A DNA stretch of 21,903 nucleotides from the NCBI GenBank assembly GCA_900549545.1, contig URPA01000031.1, positions 1 to 21,903 on the forward strand. Direction: 5' to 3'. Below the pieces are notes generated by a model, which saw only the letters and a list, made by a program, of their open reading frames with translations, was not told the origin of the DNA and made no database searches. Of this stretch, positions 14,573 through 21,066 are shown piece after piece; position 1 is the first letter of the stretch, and each line of letters opens with the position of its first letter. The position numbers and the translations under genes are program-made. Origin of the DNA: an uncultured Eubacteriales bacterium (lineage in GTDB: Bacteria; Bacillota; Clostridia; Oscillospirales; Oscillospiraceae).

Positions 14573-15880
14573 ATGGAAAAGAAATCTATCGGCTCTTTTA
14601 TCGCCGCGCTGAGGAAGGCGAGCGGGCTTACCCAGCGGGAGCTGGCGGAGAGGCTGAATGTGTCCGACAAGGCGGTGAGCCGCTGGGAGCGGGAGGAGAG
14701 CCTGCCCGATTTGAGTCTCATCCCCGCCATTGCGGAGATTTTCGGCGTGACGGCGGACGAGCTTCTGCGCGGGGAGCGCAGGAAGGAAGGGGAGAGCCTG
14801 CCCCGCGCCGGGGAAAAGAGCGAAAAGCAGCTTAAAAATCTTATAAACCGCAGCCTTTTGTGCTTCAATAATCGCTGCATCATTGCCGCCGGGATAACTC
14901 TGGCTGGATTTATCGGCGCAATGGTAGGCAATGTCGGCTTCAACAAGGCATATGTCGCCTTCTTCATCGCCCTCGCGTTCTATCTTGCGGCGGCCCTGTG
15001 CGAGGCGTGCTTCACCGTGGCCGCCATGGCCTCGCTGAATGTGGAGGAGGACTGCGCTGAGATTCAGGCCGCGCGGCGCAAGATTTTGAACCGGGCGCTG
15101 CTGGTGTTCGGCCCTGTCATCGTCCTCTTTGCCGCCACGCTGCCGCTGATAATGTTCCCGTATAACGCATATATGGGCCTTACAGGAGACAGCTGGCTTG
15201 TCAGCGGCGCAATCTGCGGCTGTTATGGTTTGCTGGCGAGCATGTTTGTTGCATGGTTAAGTGTGGGCATTGCCGTCAAGCGCGGTCTGTTCAGCCTTGA
15301 CGCGAGGCAGCGCGCCCGGCGCCGTCTGCGCGTGATAAGCGTTTTGGCAACGCTTGGCATAATGGGGCTGACCCTCGTTGCCAATATCCTGCTGACGGAG
15401 GATACAAGTATGTACGCCGACACCATTGTCTTTGACAATTACGAGGACTTCACCGCCTACATGATGCAAAAGGAGACGGTGGGCGAGCAGTACGGCACGA
15501 ATATTGCAACAGGTGCGGAAGTGAGCATCGACCAGTACGGTAATCTCATCATAGACAGGCAGAGCGACGATATTATTTACTACGACGAGGACGGCAACCC
15601 CACCACGGAGAAAAAGTCCCGTATGCAGGAGATTGTCAACGCCGAGGGGGAGACGGTGTTGCGATATTACCGCCGAAACGACAACGCCGTAATCATTCGC
15701 TATGAATCCAGCGACACCTGCCTGCCCATTACGGTCATTACACAGGATGCCTTGAACAGCGCGCACAGAACGGTGCGCAAGCTGGATGGCGTTTTTGCCG
15801 CGCTGTATATCGCGGAGCTTATCGCCGCCATTGCCATATACATTATAAAAAGCCGCCGCATAGAAAAGCGCGACGTGTAA
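14573..15880 (+). CDS. Membrane-bound XRE-family regulator with extracytoplasmic domain
   Basis: A 435-residue one-component regulator. Residues 6-66 are a classic Cro/C1 helix-turn-helix (IGSFIAALRKASGLTQRELA, then KAVSRWEREESLPDLSLI). Six hydrophobic segments follow at roughly 101-119, 127-149, 173-195, 207-231, 254-273 and 404-425. The 130 residues between the last two are hydrophilic (275-402, YADTIVFDNYEDF...ITVITQ) and should lie outside the cell, with both termini inside. The design suggests that sensing outside alters DNA binding inside. XRE proteins with membrane tails are common in Firmicutes, but this ectodomain I do not recognise. The ribosome site is weak (AAGGATG, 14557-14563). 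No adjacent ABC transporter or target gene is evident. A hairpin follows at 15909. Confidence 0.85.
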   Translation: MEKKSIGSFIAALRKASGLTQRELAERLNVSDKAVSRWEREESLPDLSLIPAIAEIFGVTADELLRGERRKEGESLPRAGEKSEKQLKNLINRSLLCFNNRCIIAAGITLAGFIGAMVGNVGFNKAYVAFFIALAFYLAAALCEACFTVAAMASLNVEEDCAEIQAARRKILNRALLVFGPVIVLFAATLPLIMFPYNAYMGLTGDSWLVSGAICGCYGLLASMFVAWLSVGIAVKRGLFSLDARQRARRRLRVISVLATLGIMGLTLVANILLTEDTSMYADTIVFDNYEDFTAYMMQKETVGEQYGTNIATGAEVSIDQYGNLIIDRQSDDIIYYDEDGNPTTEKKSRMQEIVNAEGETVLRYYRRNDNAVIIRYESSDTCLPITVITQDALNSAHRTVRKLDGVFAALYIAELIAAIAIYIIKSRRIEKRDV

Positions 15881-15882
15881 TC

Positions 15883-15911
15883 GTGACAAACATGAAAGAG
15901 CATGGTATAAT
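15883..15911 (+). promoter_or_regulatory. Extended -10 promoter upstream of rarA
   Basis: GTGACA, 17 bp, TATAAT, with TGG before the -10. It starts 2 nt after the XRE gene stop. The predicted start (about 15918) lies inside the hairpin at 15909-15939, so a read-through transcript has the whole hairpin while one from this promoter has only the 3' arm. Confidence 0.6.
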
Positions 15912-15939
15912 GACCCTGAGCTATAAGCTCAGGGTCATT
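15909..15939 (+). terminator. Hairpin after the XRE gene, probable terminator
   Basis: A perfect 14-bp stem (AATGACCCTGAGCT and its complement) with a 3-nt loop, followed by GTTGTTAT, a moderate U-tract. It overlaps the -10 box of the promoter at 15883-15911. Confidence 0.65.
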
Positions 15940-15959
15940 GTTGTTATAGCTGCTCCCTT

Positions 15960-16124
15960 GCCTCCCCTGTGTAAGGGGAGGTGGCAAAAATCGGAGATTT
16001 TTGCCGGAGGGGTTGTGAGCGAAAAGTTTTGATTCTTGCAAAAAAGAAGGACTATTCAGAACGTTTAACGTGCAAAAACAATCCCTCAGGCGCTCCGCGC
16101 CAGCTCCCTTTACACAAGGGAGCC
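15960..16124. repeat. Inverted-repeat element (MITE/REP-like) in the rarA leader
   Basis: Left arm 15960-16016 and right arm 16078-16124 are imperfect reverse complements: both contain TGTGTAA flanked by CTCCC/GGGAG, then an inner hairpin, then GAGGG(G/A)TTGT. The 61-nt core has no gene. The left arm also carries its own stems (CCTCCCC/GGGGAGG and GGCAAAAATC/GATTTTTGCC). This layout is typical of non-coding palindromic repeats scattered in gut Clostridia. T7 at 16132-16138 after the right arm could make it terminate some plus-strand transcripts ahead of rarA. Confidence 0.75.
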
Positions 16125-16164
16125 GAAGGCGTTTTTTTGAATTTTTCAATACGAGGTGAGGGCA

Positions 16165-17415
16165 ATGTATAAGCCTCTTGCAGATGAGATACGCCCCGAC
16201 AGTCTGGACGATGTTGTCGGGCAGAAGCATATTTTAGGGCGGGACGGGATGCTCCGCCGCATAGTTGAGAGCGGGCAGATACCGAATATGATTTTCTATG
16301 GCCCGTCCGGCACGGGGAAAACCACTGTCGCGCGTATTATCGCCCAGCGCACGCACCGCAGCCTGCGCAAGCTCAACGCCACCACTGCGGGCATCGCCGA
16401 TATTAAGAAAATTATCGACGAGCTGGACACCTTTCTGGCTCCAGGCGGCGTGCTGCTGTATCTGGACGAGATCCAGTATTTCAACAAAAAGCAGCAGCAG
16501 TCCCTGCTGGAATTTATCGAGGACGGGCGCATTACGCTCATCGCCTCCACTACGGAAAACCCGTATTTCTGCGTTTTTAACGCCATTTTGAGCCGCAGCA
16601 CCGTGTTCGAGTTCAAGCCAATCTCCGCCGAGGACGCGCAGGGCGCGGTGCGCCGGGCTATCGACATCATGAACGGCCGCAGGGAGCGCCCCCTTGAGTT
16701 TGAGCCGGAGGTCATCCGCCACATGGCAAGCGCCTGCGGGGGCGACGTGCGCAAGGCGATAAACTCGGTCGAGCTGCTCTTCTCCGCCGCCGGGGCGCGC
16801 AATAAGATAAGCCTTGAGGACGCCAAGGCCATCTCCCAGCGCAGCGCCATGCGCTATGACCGTGAGGGGGACGAGCATTTTGACATTCTCTCATCCCTGA
16901 TGAAGTCCCTGCGCGGCTCTGACCCGGACGCTGCGATGCACTATCTTGCGCGGCTTTTGGAGGTGGGGGACCTTGTGGGTGCCTGCCGCCGCATCCTGTG
17001 CTCCGCGAGTGAGGACATCGGCCTTGCCTATCCGCAGGCCGTGCCCATCGTGAAGGCCTGCGTGGATTCGGCTTTGCAGCTCGGCCTGCCGGAGGCGCGC
17101 CTGCCGCTGGCGGAGGCCTGCCTGCTGCTCGCCACCGCGCCGAAGTCAAACACTGCCTGCATGGCGATTGACAGGGCCCTTGCCGATGTGCGCGCCGGGA
17201 GAACCGGCAGCATCCCGCGTGAGCTTCAGAACGTCCATGCCGACGGTACGGGCTTTGAGCGCGAGCAGGGCTATAAATACCCCCACAACTACCCCGGCCA
17301 CTGGGTCAAGCAGCAGTATCTGCCCGACCCCATCAAAAACGCCGTCTATTACGAGTACGGCGACAACAAGACCGAACAGGCGGCCAAACGCTATTGGGAC
17401 GAAATAAAAAAGTAG
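16165..17415 (+). CDS. rarA: Replication-associated recombination protein A (RarA/MgsA), AAA+ ATPase
   Basis: A 416-residue AAA+ ATPase related to clamp loaders and RuvB, acting at stalled replication forks together with SSB. Walker A is GPSGTGKT (46-53), Walker B is LLYLDE (97-102) followed by QYFNKKQQQSLLEFIEDG, and sensor 1 is STTENP (128-133). The C-terminal part has the family's tetramerisation helices and ending HNYPGHWVKQQYLP. The N-terminus MYKPLADEIRPDSLDDVVGQ is canonical. I use the ATG at 16165, preceded by GAGGTGAG; the GTG three codons upstream overlaps that ribosome site. It leads an operon with DUF951 and GIY-YIG genes (7 nt to the next). Confidence 0.96.
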   Translation: MYKPLADEIRPDSLDDVVGQKHILGRDGMLRRIVESGQIPNMIFYGPSGTGKTTVARIIAQRTHRSLRKLNATTAGIADIKKIIDELDTFLAPGGVLLYLDEIQYFNKKQQQSLLEFIEDGRITLIASTTENPYFCVFNAILSRSTVFEFKPISAEDAQGAVRRAIDIMNGRRERPLEFEPEVIRHMASACGGDVRKAINSVELLFSAAGARNKISLEDAKAISQRSAMRYDREGDEHFDILSSLMKSLRGSDPDAAMHYLARLLEVGDLVGACRRILCSASEDIGLAYPQAVPIVKACVDSALQLGLPEARLPLAEACLLLATAPKSNTACMAIDRALADVRAGRTGSIPRELQNVHADGTGFEREQGYKYPHNYPGHWVKQQYLPDPIKNAVYYEYGDNKTEQAAKRYWDEIKK

Positions 17416-17422
17416 GTGTGAG

Positions 17423-17599
17423 ATGGACATTCAGGTTGGCGATGTGCTTACAATGAAAAAGCCCCACCCCTGCGGCAGCAGGGAGTGGCTGGTGCTGCGC
17501 ATCGGGGCGGATTTCAAGCTCCGGTGCATGGGCTGTGGCCATGAGGTCATGGGTGCGCGGTCAAAATTTGAAAAAAATGTGCGGGAAGTGCGCCGATGA
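17423..17599 (+). CDS. DUF951 family protein (58 aa)
   Basis: A short ORF encoding MDIQVGDVLTMKKPHPCGS..., which matches the DUF951 family almost throughout: GDV, KKPHPCGSREW, RIGADFKLRCMGCGH and the ending RSKFEKNV. C17, C35 and C38 could bind zinc. Full length for the family (about 60-65). The family is nearly universal in Firmicutes, often near chromosome-maintenance genes, with no proven function. It begins 7 nt after the rarA stop, and its stop overlaps the start of the GIY-YIG gene (ATGA), so it is translated as part of one unit. Confidence 0.93.
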   Translation: MDIQVGDVLTMKKPHPCGSREWLVLRIGADFKLRCMGCGHEVMGARSKFEKNVREVRR

Positions 17600-17850
17600 A
17601 CTGGGTATACATCCTTCGCTGCGCGGACGATACGCTCTACTGCGGCTGGACAAACGACCTTGAGCACCGCATCAGGACTCACAACTCCGGCAAGGGCGCG
17701 AAGTATACCCGCTCCCGCCTGCCGGTGGAGCTTGTGTACTCTGAGCGCGCCGACAGCCCCTCCGCCGCCCTGCGCCGCGAGGGCGAGATAAAAAAGCTCA
17801 GCAGGAAAGAGAAACTGGAATTGATAGAAAAAAGCACTGAAAATCATTGA
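17596..17850 (+). CDS. GIY-YIG nuclease superfamily protein (UPF0213/YazA-like)
   Basis: An 84-residue single-domain protein with the GIY-YIG core: WVYILRCADDTLYCGWTNDL at 3-22, where VYIL and YCG stand for the two signature triads, then R26 in EHRIRTHNSGKGAKYT and E64 in the LRREGEIKKLSRKEKLELI helix. The size matches the YhbQ/YazA (UPF0213) group, whose stand-alone members are poorly characterised DNA-linked proteins. ATGA overlap with DUF951 and location after rarA support a genome-maintenance operon. Its stop codon lies inside the terminator hairpin. Confidence 0.93.
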   Translation: MNWVYILRCADDTLYCGWTNDLEHRIRTHNSGKGAKYTRSRLPVELVYSERADSPSAALRREGEIKKLSRKEKLELIEKSTENH

Positions 17851-17865
17851 TTTTCAGTGCTTTTT
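17829..17865. terminator. Terminator of the rarA operon
   Basis: A perfect 16-bp stem (AAAAAGCACTGAAAAT and its complement) with a short loop, ending in five T on plus and, by symmetry, T-rich on minus. It overlaps the last codons of the GIY-YIG gene. Confidence 0.9.
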
Positions 17866-17900
17866 AATGTGCTTTGCGGAAAAATTTGCGTCAATCCTTT

Positions 17901-18015
17901 GGCTCGCCTTGTCGTAACAAGGAGAGCTGTCAGCGAAGCTGACTGAGAGGATAACCCGCGCGAAGCGCGAAATTTTCAACTTAAGCAAATCTCGACTGCA
18001 CAGGGGAATCCTCTC
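17901..18015. repeat. Degraded member of the clostridial palindromic repeat family
   Basis: 17901-17952 holds two stems, CCTTG/CAAGG (17907-17922) and GTCAGC-GAA-GCTGAC (17929-17943), then GAGAGGAT. The layout GGCTC-stem-GAGCTG-stem-CTGAGAGG is the same as the arm of the element at 15960-16124. Only a remnant of a partner arm is visible (ATCCTCTC, 18008-18015, complementary to 17945-17952). No gene lies in this stretch. Confidence 0.6.
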
Positions 18016-18030
18016 CATCTTGCCGCCGCC

Positions 18031-18615
18031 CTATCCCACCGCCTCAACATCCGGCCGGGCGAGCTTTAAATACACCTTGCCGGAGACGGAGCTGAGGTTG
18101 AAATTTTCAAGGTAAATGACATAGGTGTCGCTGTAATTGCCGTATGGGTAGGTCGTCGTTCTGTCGCCCTTCGGCCAGAAAACCAGCGAATCCTCAATGG
18201 GCACAGTCTCGGAGGTCAGGGTCTCGCCGGTGTATTCAAGGGTATTGAAGTCCACGGTGAAATTGCCGCTTTTTACCACACCTGTGGCGGTAAAGTCGAT
18301 TTTCAGCGTGTCCTTATGCTTCTCGTCATTGGCGGCGGTGTAGCCCTGGCGCAGAGCAAAGCCATAGGACATCTGCACGGAGGTAATCTCCCCGGCGTTT
18401 TCCCCGTCGGTGAGCTTGGAGTCGGCCCGGTAGGCCTTGAACTCAAAATAGTCCAGCAGGTTTTCCGGCGTTATCTCCACCTCGTATATCTTGTCGTAAT
18501 CGATCTCGGCGCTCGCTGTCGGCTCGGCGGGGGCGGGCTCCTCATCCTTCCCGCAGGCGCACAGACACAACAGAAGCATCGCCGCGCACAAAATAAAAGA
18601 CAAAATTTTCCTCAT
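18031..18615 (-). CDS. Lipoprotein of unknown function (194 aa)
   Basis: A predicted exported lipoprotein: MRK, a hydrophobic run, then lipobox LCAC with C21 as the lipid anchor, then an acidic and proline/alanine-rich linker (GKDEEPAPAEPTASAE). The mature part (about 47-194) is beta-rich, with alternating strands and many Tyr/Thr (TLKIDFTATGVVKSGNFTVDF, TYVIYLENFNLSSVSGKVYLKL), suggesting an immunoglobulin-like sandwich. I chose the ATG at 18615 because AGGAGGTG lies 5 nt upstream; an earlier in-frame ATG lacks this. It stands alone on the minus strand, converging on the rarA operon. No homologous family recognised. Confidence 0.83.
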   Translation of the reverse strand: MRKILSFILCAAMLLLCLCACGKDEEPAPAEPTASAEIDYDKIYEVEITPENLLDYFEFKAYRADSKLTDGENAGEITSVQMSYGFALRQGYTAANDEKHKDTLKIDFTATGVVKSGNFTVDFNTLEYTGETLTSETVPIEDSLVFWPKGDRTTTYPYGNYSDTYVIYLENFNLSSVSGKVYLKLARPDVEAVG

Positions 18616-18668
18616 TAAAACACCTCCTGAGAGGGAGAATAAAAACAATCAAAAAAATTTGCTTTTAC

Positions 18669-18698
18669 ATTATAACATACAAAGCGCCTGTCGCGCAA
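18669..18698 (-). promoter_or_regulatory. Promoter for the lipoprotein gene at 18031-18615
   Basis: Minus strand: TTGCGC, 18 bp, TATAAT, with TGT before the -10 (extended -10). The leader is about 45 nt and ends with AGGAGGTG. Confidence 0.6.
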
Positions 18699-18853
18699 TC
18701 GGCGGCTTTGCTTGCAGACAAAAATTAACAAGTCCCGCGCGGCGGCGCTCTATGGCTCTGAGAGAAATATCCTACTTTAATTATCCCCCGGCGGCGCATA
18801 ATTATCTTGCGGCATTTTGGAAAGCAGTGATAATGCGCAGGAGGGAGATTACT

Positions 18854-19843
18854 ATGAAAAAAGCGCTTGTTTCAACGCTTCTGTGCTTTTCCCTTGCGGC
18901 GGCGCTGCCCATCGGGGCTTTTGCTCAGGAGCTCACGGTAGGGGGACAGGTCGTCGGGATACAGATAAGCACGGACGGCGTTATTGTGGCGGGAGTTTCG
19001 CCGGTGGAGACGGCGGAGGGCAGCGTTTCCCCTGCGGAGGAGGCGGGCCTTTGCGAGGGCGATATTATAATAGAAGCCCAGGGCAAGCCCGTCAAGACCG
19101 CGGCGGAGCTGATCGACATCGTCAATCAGGGCAGGGGCGCAGCGGTGGAGCTGACGGTGCAGCGGCAGGAAAAGAGCATGAAGTTTTCAATCACGCCGGT
19201 GAAGGCCGAGGAGGAGCAGTGGCGGCTTGGCATGTGGCTGCGCGACAGCGTCTCCGGCATCGGCACGCTGACCTTCTGCGACCCGGAGACCGGAATTTAC
19301 GGCGCTCTGGGGCACAGCATCAGCGGTGACAGCGATAACGAGGAGCTGCCAATCAGCAAGGGCAAGATAACGGACGCGGAGATTATCAGCATCGAGAAGG
19401 GCGCGGCGGGAAAGCCGGGCGAGCTCAACGGCTGCGCTGACGCGGGCCGGGTGCTGGGCAGCGTCGAGGCAAACGACTGCCACGGCATATACGGCAGACT
19501 CTACACCGAGCTTGCCGGGCGGCGGCTGGAGACAGGCGAGATGTGCACCGGCCCCGCCAGCATACTGTGCACTGTCGCCGGGCGGCAGACAGCCGAATAC
19601 AGCGTGCAGATTTCGCGCGTGTATAACGACGCCGATGGCCGCCACGCCACGATATGCGTCACCGACCCCGAGCTCTGCGCCCTGACCGGCGGCATCGGGC
19701 AGGGCATGAGCGGCAGCCCCATTTTGCAAAACGGCAAGCTCGTCGGTGCGGTTACCCATGTGTTCATCAACGACCCGCAGAAGGGCTACGGCATATGTAT
19801 TCAGGATATGCTCAGCAGCGCGGGCCTGAGCGAGGCGGCGTGA
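18854..19843 (+). CDS. SpoIVB-like PDZ serine protease (S55 family)
   Basis: A 329-residue secreted or membrane-anchored protease. The signal sequence is residues 1-24 (MKKALV...GAFAQ). A PDZ domain spans about 35-115 (SPAEEAGLCEGDIIIEAQGKPV). The S55 peptidase domain follows with GALGHSIS (150-157) and TGGIGQGMSGSPI (278-290). By spacing to B. subtilis SpoIVB, H154, D271 and S286 are the likely triad. SpoIVB is released into the space between spore and mother cell and triggers pro-sigmaK activation. This protein is about 100 residues shorter than B. subtilis SpoIVB and is not next to spo0A, so it may be a second, variant member. The start at 18854 follows GGAGGGAG. I see no clear promoter between 18699 and the gene. 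Confidence 0.87.
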   Translation: MKKALVSTLLCFSLAAALPIGAFAQELTVGGQVVGIQISTDGVIVAGVSPVETAEGSVSPAEEAGLCEGDIIIEAQGKPVKTAAELIDIVNQGRGAAVELTVQRQEKSMKFSITPVKAEEEQWRLGMWLRDSVSGIGTLTFCDPETGIYGALGHSISGDSDNEELPISKGKITDAEIISIEKGAAGKPGELNGCADAGRVLGSVEANDCHGIYGRLYTELAGRRLETGEMCTGPASILCTVAGRQTAEYSVQISRVYNDADGRHATICVTDPELCALTGGIGQGMSGSPILQNGKLVGAVTHVFINDPQKGYGICIQDMLSSAGLSEAA

Positions 19844-19845
19844 TT

Positions 19846-19882
19846 TTTTACAAGGGAGTTCATTTTGAACTTCCTTGTAAAA
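19846..19882 (+). terminator. Hairpin after the SpoIVB-like gene
   Basis: A 16-bp stem (TTTTACAAGGGAGTTC with its complement, one G:T pair) and a 5-nt loop, starting 2 nt after the stop. Followed by TTATAATAATTT, an interrupted U-tract. Likely a moderate terminator. Confidence 0.65.
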
Positions 19883-19927
19883 TTATAATAATTTGCCGCA
19901 GCTTGCGAAATATTTTTCTATTTTATG

Positions 19928-19956
19928 TTGCATTAACCCTATTAATCCTGTAAAAT
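19928..19956 (+). promoter_or_regulatory. Promoter for the sugar-kinase pair
   Basis: TTGCAT, 17 bp, TAAAAT. The predicted start is near 19963, giving a leader of about 40 nt with AGAGGA before the ATG at 20002. Confidence 0.65.
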
Positions 19957-20001
19957 AAAAGTAGAATATGACTGAAATCTTTAATAGCAGAGGAAAGAGA
20001 A

Positions 20002-21066
20002 ATGGAAAACGCCGCTTTGCAGTTTAAGTTTGATGCAGAGCCTGTCAGCTGCGAAAAATACGGCTGCGGGCACATTAACCGCACCTACCTTGTCGTCACC
20101 GGCAGCGGCAGGCGCTACATACTTCAAAAGATAAATAAACTGGTGTTCCCGGATGTAAAGGGCCTGATGGAGAATATCTCATCTGTGACGGAGTTTATAT
20201 CCAAAAAGGTCCAAACCTCCAGAGAGTGCCTGCACCTTGTGAAGAGCCTTGACGGGCAGGTCACCTGGCAGGACGAGGAGGGCGAGTTCTGGCGCGCCTA
20301 TGATTTCGTTGAGGACAGCCTCTGCCTCCAGCACCCGGAGAGTGACGCGGATTTTTACGAGAGTGCCGTCGCCTTCGGCACCTTCCAGAACCAGCTGGCG
20401 CAGTTCCCGGCGGAGACTCTGCATGAGACCATCGCCAACTTCCACAACACGCCCGACCGCTACCGTAAGTTTAAGGCAGCCCTCGAGGCGGATGTCATGG
20501 GCAGAGCTGCCGGCGTGAAGGAGGAGATTGACTTTGTCCTCAGCCACGAGGAGGAGGCGGGCTTTTTGCAGAAGCTGCGCGAGAGCGGAGAGCTTCCGCT
20601 GCGCGTGACGCATAATGACACAAAGCTCAACAATGTCATGCTCGACGCGAAAACCCGCAAGGCCCTGTGCATAATCGACCTTGACACAGTCATGCCCGGC
20701 CTTGCCGCCTATGATTTTGGCGACTCTATACGCTTCGGCGCGTCCACCGCGGCGGAGGATGAAAAGGATCTGAGCAGGGTCGAGATGAGCCTTGAGCTGT
20801 TTGAGACTTATACCAGGGGCTTTTTGGGCGCCTGCCGCAGCCTGACTGCGCTTGAAAAACAGACCCTGCCCATGGGCGCAAAGCTTATGACCCTGGAGTG
20901 CGGCGTCCGTTTCCTGACGGACTATCTCGACGGCGACAAGTATTTCGCCACCGCCAGACCCGAGCACAATCTTGACAGAGCACGCACCCAGTTCAAGCTG
21001 GTTCGTGATATGGAGAAGAAGTGGCAGCAGATGCAGGACATCATGGCAAGGGAGGGCAATGAATGA
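20002..21066 (+). CDS. NahK-like N-acetylhexosamine 1-kinase (APH-fold)
   Basis: A 354-residue cytoplasmic kinase of the aminoglycoside-phosphotransferase fold. The N-lobe starts GCGHINRTYLVV (21-32) with the ATP-binding lysine region YILQKINKLVF. The catalytic loop is THNDTKLNN (203-211), with D206 as base and K208/N211 in support. The metal site is IDLDTVMPG (225-233), followed by YDFGDSIRF. These blocks match the NahK/LnpB group, which makes GlcNAc-1-P or GalNAc-1-P from sugars freed from mucin or milk glycans, although other APH-fold kinases share them. It is coupled to a ROK-family gene by ATGA overlap, which supports amino-sugar salvage. No phosphorylase or transporter is in the window, so the substrate is inferred. 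Confidence 0.85.
   Translation: MENAALQFKFDAEPVSCEKYGCGHINRTYLVVTGSGRRYILQKINKLVFPDVKGLMENISSVTEFISKKVQTSRECLHLVKSLDGQVTWQDEEGEFWRAYDFVEDSLCLQHPESDADFYESAVAFGTFQNQLAQFPAETLHETIANFHNTPDRYRKFKAALEADVMGRAAGVKEEIDFVLSHEEEAGFLQKLRESGELPLRVTHNDTKLNNVMLDAKTRKALCIIDLDTVMPGLAAYDFGDSIRFGASTAAEDEKDLSRVEMSLELFETYTRGFLGACRSLTALEKQTLPMGAKLMTLECGVRFLTDYLDGDKYFATARPEHNLDRARTQFKLVRDMEKKWQQMQDIMAREGNE

Noticed and set aside
15960..16124. CRISPR array or insertion sequence
   Set aside because: Two inverted arms only, no regularly spaced direct repeats, no transposase.
15981..16172. 63-codon open frame across the inverted-repeat element
   Set aside because: Made of repeat sequence, with no ribosome site and overlapping the rarA start; not a gene.
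18796..18834. Sporulation-sigma (F or G) or vegetative promoter for the SpoIVB-like gene
   Set aside because: GCATA is present but no -10 at the right spacing; the TTGCGG-16-GATAAT alternative would start transcription on the ribosome site.
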